NCBI GenBank assembly: GCA_028818755.1
Contig: JAPPNF010000169.1
Location: 1 to 64,000, forward strand
Length of the DNA stretch: 64,000 nucleotides
From: Deltaproteobacteria bacterium
GTDB taxonomy: Bacteria; Desulfobacterota; Binatia; UBA9968; JAJDTQ01
Reading direction: 5' to 3'
The position numbers and the translations under genes were made by a program. Positions 47,226-56,421 of the stretch are shown here, in pieces. How positions within the stretch are numbered: the first letter of the stretch is position 1; each line of letters starts with the position of its first letter. Below the pieces are notes generated by a model. The model saw nothing but the letters and a program-made list of their open reading frames with translations. It ran no database searches and was not told the origin of the DNA.

Positions 47226-48421
47226 GCGGAGAGTCGCTGCTTCCCTCGGGCTTCCGGGTGCTGGACCTCGGCACCGCCATGGGGGCCTTCTGCGGCAAGG
47301 TGCTGGCGGACCTCGGCATGGACGTGGTCAAGGTCGAGCCGCCGTCGGGGGACGACCTCCGCAACGAGCCGCCCTTCGCCAGGGGCCGGAACAACCGCGA
47401 GGGCAGCCTCCGGTTCGCCTACTTCAACTCCGGCAAGCGCGGCATCACCCTGGATCTCGGGCGTGAGACAGGTCGCAGCATCCTTCTGGACCTGGTGGAG
47501 CGGGCGGACGTGGTCATCGACAGCCATGACCCCGGCTACCTCGAAGACCTGGGGATCGGCTACGGGGAGATGGTGGCGCGCCGCCCCAAACTGGTGCTGG
47601 TTTCCATCTCCGCCTTCGGGCAGGACGGACCTTACCGCGACTACCGGGCGCCGGACCTGGTGGCCAACGCCATGGGCGGGCTGCTCTTCATCAGCGGCGA
47701 CCCCAGCATGACCCCGTGCGTTCCCCCCGGCGGCCAGTCCTACGTCTACACCTGTCTCTACTCCGCCCTGGGCGCCCTGCTGGCGCTCTGGCAGCGCGAG
47801 ACCAAGGGCGTGGGCGCCCACATTGACGCCTCGGTGCAGGCCAGCATGGCTCTCCACGAGCACGTTGCCTTTACCTGGTCGTCCGAGGGCCGGCTCATGA
47901 AGCGCGCCGGCAGCCAGCACCAGCACGTGGCCCCGGCCAACCTGTTCCCGTGCAAGGACGGCTGGATTTCGTTCTTCGCCACCCAGCGGCACTGGCCCAT
48001 CTTCCTGGACATGTGGGAGGGGCACCCGACGGAGTTGGACGACCCGGAGCTGATCGACAACGCCAAGCGCCGCGCGGCCGCGGACTGGCTCAATCCCATG
48101 GTGGCGTCGTTCACCTCCCAATACGGCAAGGAGGAGCTGTCCGTGCTGCTTCAGAAGCACGGCCTGCCGGCGCTGCCGGTGAACTCGCCGCGGGACTTCA
48201 TGGAGGACCCGCATATCGTCGAGCGGGGTTTCTTCGGTACGGTGGAGCACCCGGTCCTCGGCTCCTTCTCCCAGCCGGGAGTGCCGTTCCTGCTGGACGG
48301 AGAACGCCGGGGCCCCCGGCCCGCGCCGATGCTGGGCCAGCACAACGCGGAGGTTCTCGGCAGCGACCTCGGGCTGAGCGAGGAGGACATGGGGGTGTTG
48401 GCCGCGGAGGGAGTCATCTGA
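47222..48421 (+). CDS. CaiB/BaiF CoA-transferase family protein
   Basis: GFRVLDLGTAMGAFCGKVLADLGMDVVKVEPPSGDDLR; overlaps both neighbours. Confidence 0.92.
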   Translation: MSGESLLPSGFRVLDLGTAMGAFCGKVLADLGMDVVKVEPPSGDDLRNEPPFARGRNNREGSLRFAYFNSGKRGITLDLGRETGRSILLDLVERADVVIDSHDPGYLEDLGIGYGEMVARRPKLVLVSISAFGQDGPYRDYRAPDLVANAMGGLLFISGDPSMTPCVPPGGQSYVYTCLYSALGALLALWQRETKGVGAHIDASVQASMALHEHVAFTWSSEGRLMKRAGSQHQHVAPANLFPCKDGWISFFATQRHWPIFLDMWEGHPTELDDPELIDNAKRRAAADWLNPMVASFTSQYGKEELSVLLQKHGLPALPVNSPRDFMEDPHIVERGFFGTVEHPVLGSFSQPGVPFLLDGERRGPRPAPMLGQHNAEVLGSDLGLSEEDMGVLAAEGVI

Positions 48422-49635
48422 TGTCCAGTCCCAACCGGATTCTCGAAGGCGTCCGCATCATCGCGTTCACCACCGGGTACGCCGGCCCCTATGCCGGCCG
48501 GCTGCTGGCGCAGTACGGCGCCGAGGTCATCAAGGTGGAGTCCTTTCCAGGCGGGCTCGACACCTTCAGACATTACGGCGCGGAGGGCGACATCAATGCC
48601 GCGCCGCGCTTCATCGAGTGCAACCTGGCCATCCGGTCCATGACCGTCAACATCAAGCACGACGACGGCAAGCGGATCATCAAGGAGCTGGCGGCCAAGT
48701 CCAACGCGGTGCTGGTGAACTTCCGGCCCCAGGTGCTGGGCCGGCTCGGGCTCGGCGACGACGAGCTCAGGAAGGTCAACCCCGCCATCATCATTCTCAA
48801 GCTGCCGGGGCTGGGCGAGACCGGACCCAAGAACTGGTACGGCACCTGGGGGTTCAATCTCAACTCCTTCAGCGGCATGACCTACCTCTGGAACCATCCC
48901 GGACAGGACCGCCCCATCGGCAGCCAGGGCGTCTATCCCGACCATCTCGGCTTCATCTCCGCGCCCACCATCATGATGGCCGCGCTGCTGCGCCAGAAGC
49001 TCACCGGCAAGGGCTGCTCCATCGACGTGTCCCAGGGCGAGGTGACCGCCTATACCCTGGGCACCAGCTACCTGGAGTCCAGCATCAACGGCGTCGACCC
49101 CCAGCCCCAGGGGAACCGGAGCCTCACCGCGGCCCCCCACGGCTGTTATCGCTGCCAGGGCGACGAGCGCTGGTGCGTGGTGTCGGTGAACAGCGACGAA
49201 GAGTGGCGGAGCCTGTGCGGCGTCATGGGCAACGAGGCGCTGGCGGGCGACAGCCGCTTCGCCACCTGCGTCGAGCGGCGCCGCCATGCCGACGAGCTGG
49301 ACGCCATCATTTCCGACTGGCTCGCCACGCAGACCGTCGAGGACGTCGCCCACCGCCTGCAGGCCGCCGGGGTACCGGCCGGGGTGGTGCAGAACGGCAC
49401 CGACCTCTGCAACGACCCCCAACTCCGCCACCGGGACTACTTCCAGAAATACCAAGACTCCCCCATCGGCCCCTTCGAGCTGCCCCGCGGCGGGATCATC
49501 TTCAGGGACATGCCGGAGGAGGAGATCCCCATCACCCCGCCGCTCGGTGAGCACACCGAGCAGGTCATGCGCGACGTGCTGGGCTACGACGCCGCCGCCA
49601 TCGTGAAGTGGAAAGAGGAGGGGGTGCTGGCGTAG
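48421..49635 (+). CDS. CaiB/BaiF CoA-transferase family protein
   Basis: ILEGVRIIAFTTGYAGPYAGRLLAQYGAEVIKVES; starts in the preceding stop codon. Confidence 0.92.
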   Translation: MSSPNRILEGVRIIAFTTGYAGPYAGRLLAQYGAEVIKVESFPGGLDTFRHYGAEGDINAAPRFIECNLAIRSMTVNIKHDDGKRIIKELAAKSNAVLVNFRPQVLGRLGLGDDELRKVNPAIIILKLPGLGETGPKNWYGTWGFNLNSFSGMTYLWNHPGQDRPIGSQGVYPDHLGFISAPTIMMAALLRQKLTGKGCSIDVSQGEVTAYTLGTSYLESSINGVDPQPQGNRSLTAAPHGCYRCQGDERWCVVSVNSDEEWRSLCGVMGNEALAGDSRFATCVERRRHADELDAIISDWLATQTVEDVAHRLQAAGVPAGVVQNGTDLCNDPQLRHRDYFQKYQDSPIGPFELPRGGIIFRDMPEEEIPITPPLGEHTEQVMRDVLGYDAAAIVKWKEEGVLA

Positions 49636-49772
49636 GGGCCTCCTCGGGCCCGGGACCCACCGTCCCGGGAAGTGACTGCGGCAACACCAACGACGTAACC
49701 GGACTCTCCAGGTCTTGAGAGGGAACACGGAGTGGGTCGCGGTCTATCAGAAGAAAGGAGTGGACGAGTATC

Positions 49773-50135
49773 GTGTTTTGGCGTCGCAAGAACAAGAAGG
49801 TGGACGAGCAGGTTGTGCTCTACCCGTGGGTGGCGTGGTCCGAACAAGACACGGCGGAGGCGAAGGAGACCATCAGGGCCGTATTCGACAAGGAGCCGCG
49901 GGAGCTTGACAGCGGCGAGGCCAGCACGGTGCTGGTCATGATCCAGTCGAACCGTGAGGGCGGCATGGCTGGAACGCTCGTGGATGGGGCGATGGCCGAA
50001 ACATTCATGAAGGATGAGGGCATCTCCATGGACCCTGATGCGCAGGACCCATCGGGCCGGCTGCGCTATCCGGAGATCGTGCGGAAAATCGGCTTCTCCC
50101 AGGAAGTCATGGATGAGTTGAAGATAGGTTTTTGA
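49773..50135 (+). CDS. Hypothetical protein
   Basis: GTG start after AAAGGAG; acidic 120-aa ORF, C-terminus RLRYPEIVRKIGFSQEVMDEL; family not recognised with confidence. Confidence 0.5.
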   Translation: MFWRRKNKKVDEQVVLYPWVAWSEQDTAEAKETIRAVFDKEPRELDSGEASTVLVMIQSNREGGMAGTLVDGAMAETFMKDEGISMDPDAQDPSGRLRYPEIVRKIGFSQEVMDELKIGF

Positions 50136-50874
50136 TCGCGCGGGCCACGAAGAACGCGTAGCCGTAGCAGTCCGAGTACGCCTTCCAGATGTCGATCTCG
50201 CGCTGGCACTGATCGGCCAGTTCCTGCGCCTCGGGGCGGCCGGGGTGGCGCGCCCGAAACGCGGTCACGTTCCGCTCGAGCGGTCGGTAGTAGTCGTCCC
50301 ACCATGCCGACCGCGGCAGCATGAAGTGGCCCACCGTCTCGTACCCGCACGCGTCGATGGCGGTCAGGAGGGCCGCCGTATCGCGTATCGCGGGGTATTC
50401 CTGTTCCCAGAACCAGACGCATTCCGCCGGCGGGTCGGGTTTCGTCCAGCAGACCTCGGTAAACGCCACATGCCCACCACGCACGAGCAGGCGGCGCCAG
50501 TCGCACAGGGATGCCTCGACACCCGTATTGTAGATGGCGCTTTCGCACCAGATCAGGTCGAACGAGGCGTCCGCGAAATCGAGGCTTTGCATGTCGGCGA
50601 CACGCGCCTCCACGCGCTCGGCGAAACCAAGGCGGCGGGCTTCGCGGTTCAACTCGTCGACGAACGGCGGATGGTTGTCAATGGCGACGATGCGGGCAGG
50701 GGAGTTCTGCGCGAGGACCCGTGTCTGCCGGCCGGTTCCGCAGCCGATGTCGAGAATACGGGTATCGGGCCCGATGCCGGGAACCAGGGAGAGGGCCCGG
50801 ATCGTGCTGGCGACATCGCCGGGTCCCTGCTGCGGCAACCCGCTGAACAACTCGAAGAACAGTGCTGTCGTCAA
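50107..50874 (-). CDS. SAM-dependent methyltransferase
   Basis: TRILDIGCGTGRQTRVLAQ; probable TTG start overlapping the upstream stop; C-terminus convergently overlaps 49773..50135. Confidence 0.82.
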   Translation of the reverse strand: MTTALFFELFSGLPQQGPGDVASTIRALSLVPGIGPDTRILDIGCGTGRQTRVLAQNSPARIVAIDNHPPFVDELNREARRLGFAERVEARVADMQSLDFADASFDLIWCESAIYNTGVEASLCDWRRLLVRGGHVAFTEVCWTKPDPPAECVWFWEQEYPAIRDTAALLTAIDACGYETVGHFMLPRSAWWDDYYRPLERNVTAFRARHPGRPEAQELADQCQREIDIWKAYSDCYGYAFFVARAIKNLSSTHP

Positions 50875-51914
50875 CCCGACTCCCGGGGGGCGTTGTCCAG
50901 GGCGGCCCGCAACTGCGGGATCGAGATGTTTCCGCCGCTCATCACGAGGGCGATCCTCTTCCCGCGCAGCCGCTCCCGGACCTTCAACGCTCCGGCCAAA
51001 GAGGCGGCGCCCGCCTGCTCCGTCAGGTTGTGGGTCTTTTCGAGGCACAGCACGATCGCCTGTTCCAGCTCCGTGTCGGTTACGAGGACGAAGTCGTCCA
51101 GCAGGTCCCTCAGGATGCCGTTGGTCATCTCGTAACCGGAACCGGTTGCAAGGCCCTCGGCAATGGTCCGCATGGGCGATTCGACGATCCGGCCTTCCTT
51201 CCACGACAGCCAAGCGGCCTGGGCCTGCGCGGACTGGACGCCCAACACCTGGATGTCCGGATTGACCGTCTTGGCGACGATGCAGGCGCCGCACGCACCG
51301 CTGCCGCCGCCAATGGGGGTCACGATGACCTGCACATCCGGCAGGTCTTCGAGGATCTCCAGTGCGACCGTGCCGACGCCGGCGATCAGGTGGGGCTCGT
51401 TGGCGGAGTGGATGAAGCGGTACCCCCGCTCGCGCGCCAGCCGCTCGGCATGGGCGAGGCAATCGTCGAAGACCGCGCCGTGGAAGATGACGTTGGCGCC
51501 GAGGTTCCGCATCGACTCGACCTTGCCCGGGTTGGCGCCTTCGGGCGCGACGATGGCGGCCTCGACTCCGAAGACACCGGCGGCGTAGGCGATGGATTGT
51601 CCGTGGTTGCCCGTGGACGCCGCGGTCACGCCGCGACGCTTCTCGTCGTCCGAGAGCTGGGAAATCAGATTGACGCCGCCCCGCACCTTGAAGGCCCCCA
51701 GGCGCTGGTGGTTCTCGTGTTTGACGTAGACCTCTGCGTCCAGGAGGCGGTCCAGGGACAGGTAACGGTGAAGCGGGGTCCTGGTCACATGCGGGGCGGT
51801 GCGGCGGCTCGCCCCGATGACGTCCTGCAACGTGGGTCGCTCGAACGTGTCCACCCGGCCTGTCAATAAACTGTCCCTGTTACCTTCCATTGGTCTACCG
51901 TGACTCATGGCCAT
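50871..51914 (-). CDS. PLP-dependent threonine/serine dehydratase-like protein
   Basis: VKHENHQRLGAFKVRGG, TASTGNHGQSIAYAA, GGGSGACG. Confidence 0.9.
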   Translation of the reverse strand: MAMSHGRPMEGNRDSLLTGRVDTFERPTLQDVIGASRRTAPHVTRTPLHRYLSLDRLLDAEVYVKHENHQRLGAFKVRGGVNLISQLSDDEKRRGVTAASTGNHGQSIAYAAGVFGVEAAIVAPEGANPGKVESMRNLGANVIFHGAVFDDCLAHAERLARERGYRFIHSANEPHLIAGVGTVALEILEDLPDVQVIVTPIGGGSGACGACIVAKTVNPDIQVLGVQSAQAQAAWLSWKEGRIVESPMRTIAEGLATGSGYEMTNGILRDLLDDFVLVTDTELEQAIVLCLEKTHNLTEQAGAASLAGALKVRERLRGKRIALVMSGGNISIPQLRAALDNAPRESG

Positions 51915-52043
51915 TCAATTGCGTTGTGTCCACAATTCCTCCTTTCGCCACCGGTTGCAATGATCTGGTGCGCGGAATGGGACCATCGTCGAAGTTTCGT
52001 TGTGCCTTGTCTTTCCCCGGACGGTTGGATAGGCAGGGAAATC

Positions 52044-53114
52044 ATGGCGCTGTTCCTGACCAACGAGGAAGTGGAGCGGCTTGTCACCGTCGAGGACGCC
52101 ATCGAGGTGCTGGAGCCGACTTTCGCCGACCTCGGTGCCGGCCGGTTGTCCAGCCGTCCGCGCACGCTCAACTATACCGGTCTTGGCGATGGCGAGTTCT
52201 ATCTTTATTCCTGCATGGATGCCTCGGTGCCGCGATTCGGAGTGCATTTGATCAGGATGACCTCGGAACACCTGTCGCGCAAGGTAGTGAAGGGTGTTCC
52301 CCGGCGTTACCAGATCCCCAATCCCGCGGGCAAGTTCTCCGGCCTGATCATCATGTTCAGCATCGAGGACCACGCGCCGCTGGCGATGTTTCAGGACGCG
52401 GTGCTCAACCGTACCATGATCGGCGCTACCAGCGGGATTGCCGCCAAGTACCTGAGCCGGGCCGACAGCGATGTGATGGCATTATTGGGCGCGGGATGGC
52501 TGGCTCCGACTCAGGTGATCGGCCATTGCGCCGTGCGGCCGATCCGGGAAATTCAGGTCTACTGCCCGACCGAAGAGCACAAGCTCCGGCTGTGCGAGGC
52601 CATGGAGGGAAGGGTCGACGCCAAACTCATCCCGATGGGCAGCACCGAAGAGGCGGTTAGGGGCGCCGACATCATCGCCTGCGCCACCAACTCCTACGAG
52701 CCGGTGTTCGACGGCGCCATGCTCAAGCCCGGCCACTACGTCGGCTCCCTCCAGGTGGGAGAGCTGGACGACCTCACCCACGAGACCGCCGACACCATCA
52801 CCGCGCGAGCCCGAGAGCCGGCCACCATCTGGCACATGAAGACCGGCGAGGTGCCGGCCGATCAGTTATGGCTGGAGCGCTGGAAGCCCCACTGGAACCA
52901 CAAGCTAAAGTTCCTGGGCGAGATTGTCGAAGGCCTCGACCAGGGTCGCACCCGCGACGACGACATCACGCTCTTCGGCGGCGTCGGCACCGGACCCTCC
53001 AGCGGGCTCGGCCTCCAGTACATTCCCGCCTGGGTCGCCTACCAGCGCGCACGCGAGCAGGGCATCGGCTTCGAGATACCGGACGAATTGTTCCTTCAGG
53101 ACGTGCACCCCTAA
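52044..53114 (+). CDS. Ornithine cyclodeaminase/mu-crystallin family protein
   Basis: MALFLTNEEVERLVTVEDAIEVLEPTFADLGAGR, MIGATSGIAAKYLSRADSDVMALLGAGWLA. Confidence 0.9.
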   Translation: MALFLTNEEVERLVTVEDAIEVLEPTFADLGAGRLSSRPRTLNYTGLGDGEFYLYSCMDASVPRFGVHLIRMTSEHLSRKVVKGVPRRYQIPNPAGKFSGLIIMFSIEDHAPLAMFQDAVLNRTMIGATSGIAAKYLSRADSDVMALLGAGWLAPTQVIGHCAVRPIREIQVYCPTEEHKLRLCEAMEGRVDAKLIPMGSTEEAVRGADIIACATNSYEPVFDGAMLKPGHYVGSLQVGELDDLTHETADTITARAREPATIWHMKTGEVPADQLWLERWKPHWNHKLKFLGEIVEGLDQGRTRDDDITLFGGVGTGPSSGLGLQYIPAWVAYQRAREQGIGFEIPDELFLQDVHP

Positions 53115-53145
53115 ACCAGCCCCTTCGAGGGATGTGTCGTGGCAT

Positions 53146-53394
53146 CTACCACGCTTCCTTACCGGTTGGCGGTCCCCAGTCGACTTCTTCGGGCTTGTGG
53201 TCCTTGGGTATTCTTGACAGAAGGTCCTTTAAGTCATGTCTGCCACGGACCATGGACACGGGCTGAACGATAATCCGGCCTTCTCTGACAGATACGTCCA
53301 CTTCGTCGCCAACGTGAATTCCGGCCTCAATCAATAGGGCTTTCGTCAACCGAAGCCCTTGGCCGTTTCCCCACTTCTGAACCTTGCTCAACAT
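53146..53394 (-). CDS. AbrB/MazE-type antitoxin-like DNA-binding protein (no toxin alongside)
   Basis: MLSKVQKWGNGQGLRLTKALLIEAGIHVGDEVDVSVREGRIIV. Confidence 0.85.
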   Translation of the reverse strand: MLSKVQKWGNGQGLRLTKALLIEAGIHVGDEVDVSVREGRIIVQPVSMVRGRHDLKDLLSRIPKDHKPEEVDWGPPTGKEAW

Positions 53395-53454
53395 ACGCCA
53401 CCTCCAGCCACATATATTTGCAGTGTCAACTTCATCGGATCGACTGTCTGACGG

Positions 53455-54675
53455 TTACGCCCACAGCGCCGAGATCGGAGCGGCGTACAAACGCTCGCCG
53501 AACGGCACGACATGCCCGTGGTCGTGGAGGACCAGTCCCAGCACGAACCGGTCACCGCAGGCTTCCGACAGGCGGCGGAGGCCGGCGAATTCCCGGGCGG
53601 TCACGGTGGCGGAGGCCTTCACCTCGATACCGACCACGCGTCCGCGGCGATCCTCGATGACGATGTCGACCTCCTTCCGTTCCTTGTCGCGGAAATGCGC
53701 GAACTCGTACCGGTCGGCGGACCAGCTCGACAGCTTCAGTAGTTCGGCGACAACGAAAGTCTCCAGGACCGGTCCGAACAGCGCCTTGTCTTTCTTCACG
53801 CGGTCGGGAGTGATGTCCCTCAACGCGGCAAGGAGTCCTGCATCGAGGAAGTGCAGCTTGGGTGTCTTGGTGAGCCGCTTGAGCACATTGCTGAACCAGG
53901 GTTGAAGGGTGTGCAGGAGAAACAGGCTCTCGAAGACCCCGGTGTATCTCCGCGTGGTGGGGTGATTCATGCCCAGCGGCGCGCCGAAACCGGAATAGTT
54001 GACGAGTTGCCCGGAGTGTTCGGCGAGGACCCGCAGGAGCCTCGGCATCAGCGGTATCTTCTCGAATTGGGCGGTGTCGTGGACGTCCCGTTGAACGATG
54101 GCCTCGATATAGTCGAGGTACCAGTCCTGTCGCGTGTGCCACCGCGTGCGAGTCAGAGCTTCCGGATAACCGCCGGCCAGAACCTTTTCGATCAAGCCGG
54201 CTCCGACCACCACGTTGCCGACTTTCGGCACTTGTCCTTCGAAAGCTGTCTCGAGGAAAGTGGGTGGTCTTCTGTTTAACTCCGCCTGGGCCAAAGGTAG
54301 GAGGCGCACGACCTTCATCCGTCCGGCAAGCGAATCGGCCACCCGTGGCACAGTCATCAGGTTCGCGGATCCGGTGAGCAAGAAACGCCCGGGCCTCGGA
54401 TCGGCGTCCACGGCCGTCTTGATGGCGAGAAGCAGGTCGGGTGCGCGCTGAATCTCGTCGATCACCGCCCGGTCGAGGCCGCGTATGAAACCCACCGGGT
54501 CTGTTAGGGCCGCATCCAGCGTGGTCTTGTCGTCAAGGTTCAGAAACGGGATCTTTCGGCCCGCGATCTGTTTTGCGAGCGTTGTCTTCCCCGACTGCCG
54601 GGGCCCCGATATGAGCACGACTCTCGTATAGGTCAGCGCGTCATGGATACGGTCTTCGATAAAACGGGGATACAT
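53455..54675 (-). CDS. AAA ATPase with DUF4143 C-terminal domain
   Basis: VVLISGPRQSGKTTLAKQIA, DEIQRAPDLLLAIK, FLLTGSANL; C-terminal nuclease-like region VDIVIEDRRGRVVGIEVKAS. Confidence 0.92.
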   Translation of the reverse strand: MYPRFIEDRIHDALTYTRVVLISGPRQSGKTTLAKQIAGRKIPFLNLDDKTTLDAALTDPVGFIRGLDRAVIDEIQRAPDLLLAIKTAVDADPRPGRFLLTGSANLMTVPRVADSLAGRMKVVRLLPLAQAELNRRPPTFLETAFEGQVPKVGNVVVGAGLIEKVLAGGYPEALTRTRWHTRQDWYLDYIEAIVQRDVHDTAQFEKIPLMPRLLRVLAEHSGQLVNYSGFGAPLGMNHPTTRRYTGVFESLFLLHTLQPWFSNVLKRLTKTPKLHFLDAGLLAALRDITPDRVKKDKALFGPVLETFVVAELLKLSSWSADRYEFAHFRDKERKEVDIVIEDRRGRVVGIEVKASATVTAREFAGLRRLSEACGDRFVLGLVLHDHGHVVPFGERLYAAPISALWA

Positions 54676-54717
54676 ATCCGGATCTCTTCAAGTAGTTGAT
54701 GTGTAAGGATATGCATC

Positions 54718-54800
54718 CGACTGATTGAAAGTCAAGGCGCGACTGATTGAAAGTCAGAGTCCGACCGATTGAAGGTGAGGCACCGACCGATTGAAAGCCG
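54718..54800. repeat. Four-copy 22-bp tandem repeat (CGACYGATTGAAAGTCA core)
   Basis: GATTGAA at 54723, 54745, 54767, 54789 (exact 22-bp period). Confidence 0.9.
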
Positions 54801-54832
54801 GTGGATGGAGGCAGGCTGCTTCGGACCCTGGC

Positions 54833-56227
54833 CTACCCGCTGGTTACGCAGGCCTTCAGCCCCTCCCGCGACCCCCGGTCCCACTCCTCTTCGTAGTTGG
54901 GCCAGTCGTTCAGGAAGAGCATGTCGTCGTAGGTGGCGTGGCCGGAGCCCCAGCGGCGTTCGGGGTGCACGGAGTCGTGGTGAGGGAAGGGGAGGCGGTA
55001 CTTCTTCCAGCTCTCGTAGTAGCGGCGCATGATCCGGATGTAGAACTCCAGGGGGATGGCGGGCTGCTCGTGCTGGGAGACGAGGTCGGAGCCCGGCTCC
55101 CGGCGCCACTGGTTGAAGCGCGGGAAGACGCCGTGGCGCATCATGAAGTCGACGCCGTCGCCGGTGGACTTGACCGCGTCGGCGATGTTGTCGAAGCCGT
55201 AGGGACGGGCCAGCTCCACCCCGCAGACGAAGTTGGGGCGGGCGTTGCCCTCGCCCAGCACCTCCACCGACTCGATCATCCACCTGACCCAGTTGTCCCA
55301 GCCGATGCGGCGGTTCTTGCCGGGGTTGATCCACTCGAACAGCCGCTTGTCCCAGACCTCCATGTTGGCGTGGTGGCAGTCCACGCCCTCGGCGCGGTAG
55401 CGCTTCATGGTCTCCTTGTCCTTGGCGTTGGTCTGGATGTTGATGTAGCGGCGGTGGCCGCCCCACTTGAGGGCCGAGGCGTACTCCAGGTAGAAGTCGT
55501 CCTCAGACTTGCGGTGGAGGGTCTTGAGGATGGTGCCGCCGGAGATCAGGAAGTCGATGGGGGGCGCGTAGCCCACCTCGTCGATGGCGTCCTGCTCGAT
55601 GGAGCGGGCCACCTCGGCCACGTAGGACACCGGCTTCACCGGCGTGTTGAAGGTGAAGTCTCGGGACTCCTTCATCTGGCGCACGTTGACGTTGATGTCG
55701 CAGAAGCGGCACTCCTCGTCGGGCCCCCAGTACTGGCAGTTGCGGAACACCGTGGCGAAATAGCCGAAAGCGATGATCTCGTGGTACTTGGTGCCGTCCT
55801 CGAAGGACCGCGTGTAGTACTTGAGCGGCTTGGGGAAGCTCACGTCGCACAGCTCGCGCCCGTCCAGCAGGAGCCGGACCTCTCCGTCCACCACGTCGAT
55901 GACGTAAGGCGAATCGGCGTTCAGGGTCGTCTGGACGATGACGGGGCGCAGACCCAGGTGGCCGCCGCGGATGGCGAACCACTCGGGCGTCCTGCGGTGC
56001 TCCTTCCGCTTCATGTCCTTCATGGACATGAGATCATAGGAGAACAGCCGGTAGGACTTGACCAGGGCCTCGGAGGCCAGCTCCAGGGCGGCGTCCGTGA
56101 ACCAGTGGCCCACCCGCAGGAGGTCCATCTTGAGGATCACCTCGCGGGGCATGTCCTCGTAGTTGCGCAGGTGCCACTCGAGGTATTCGGTCTCGCTCGA
56201 CGACGTGACGCTATCCAGTTCGGTCAT
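54833..56227 (-). CDS. Radical SAM-like protein with unusual C-x8-C-x2-C motif
   Basis: FRNCQYWGPDEECRFCDINVNVRQ; PPIDFLISGGTIL; internal start MTELDSV chosen to exclude the hairpin repeat. Confidence 0.7.
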   Translation of the reverse strand: MTELDSVTSSSETEYLEWHLRNYEDMPREVILKMDLLRVGHWFTDAALELASEALVKSYRLFSYDLMSMKDMKRKEHRRTPEWFAIRGGHLGLRPVIVQTTLNADSPYVIDVVDGEVRLLLDGRELCDVSFPKPLKYYTRSFEDGTKYHEIIAFGYFATVFRNCQYWGPDEECRFCDINVNVRQMKESRDFTFNTPVKPVSYVAEVARSIEQDAIDEVGYAPPIDFLISGGTILKTLHRKSEDDFYLEYASALKWGGHRRYINIQTNAKDKETMKRYRAEGVDCHHANMEVWDKRLFEWINPGKNRRIGWDNWVRWMIESVEVLGEGNARPNFVCGVELARPYGFDNIADAVKSTGDGVDFMMRHGVFPRFNQWRREPGSDLVSQHEQPAIPLEFYIRIMRRYYESWKKYRLPFPHHDSVHPERRWGSGHATYDDMLFLNDWPNYEEEWDRGSREGLKACVTSG

Positions 56228-56254
56228 GGTCCTGCTCTCCGTAGACTTCGACAT

Positions 56255-56391
56255 CCTTCGACTTCGCTCCGCTGGCGCTCCGCTACGCTCAGGACGAACG
56301 GTTGTAGGGAGGGCCGTGGGAAGGATTGCCATTCGTCCCCTTGACCGTTCGTCCTGAGCGTAGCGGAGCGCCAGCGGAGCGAAGTCGAAGG
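56255..56391. repeat. Long inverted repeat (48-bp arms), same interspersed hairpin family as 45435..45531
   Basis: CCTTCGACTTCGCTCCGCTGGCGCTCCGCTACGCTCAGGACGAACGGT and reverse complement at 56344-56391. Confidence 0.92.
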
Positions 56392-56421
56392 ACGTCACTC
56401 ACAAGGCTGGATTCGGCCCCC

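Noticed and set aside
53146-53394. MazEF toxin-antitoxin module
   Set aside because: Only the antitoxin-like protein is present; no MazF/PemK-like ORF overlaps or follows it.
54718-54800. CRISPR array
   Set aside because: 22-bp period leaves no room for spacers; the units are contiguous tandem repeats and no cas genes are nearby.
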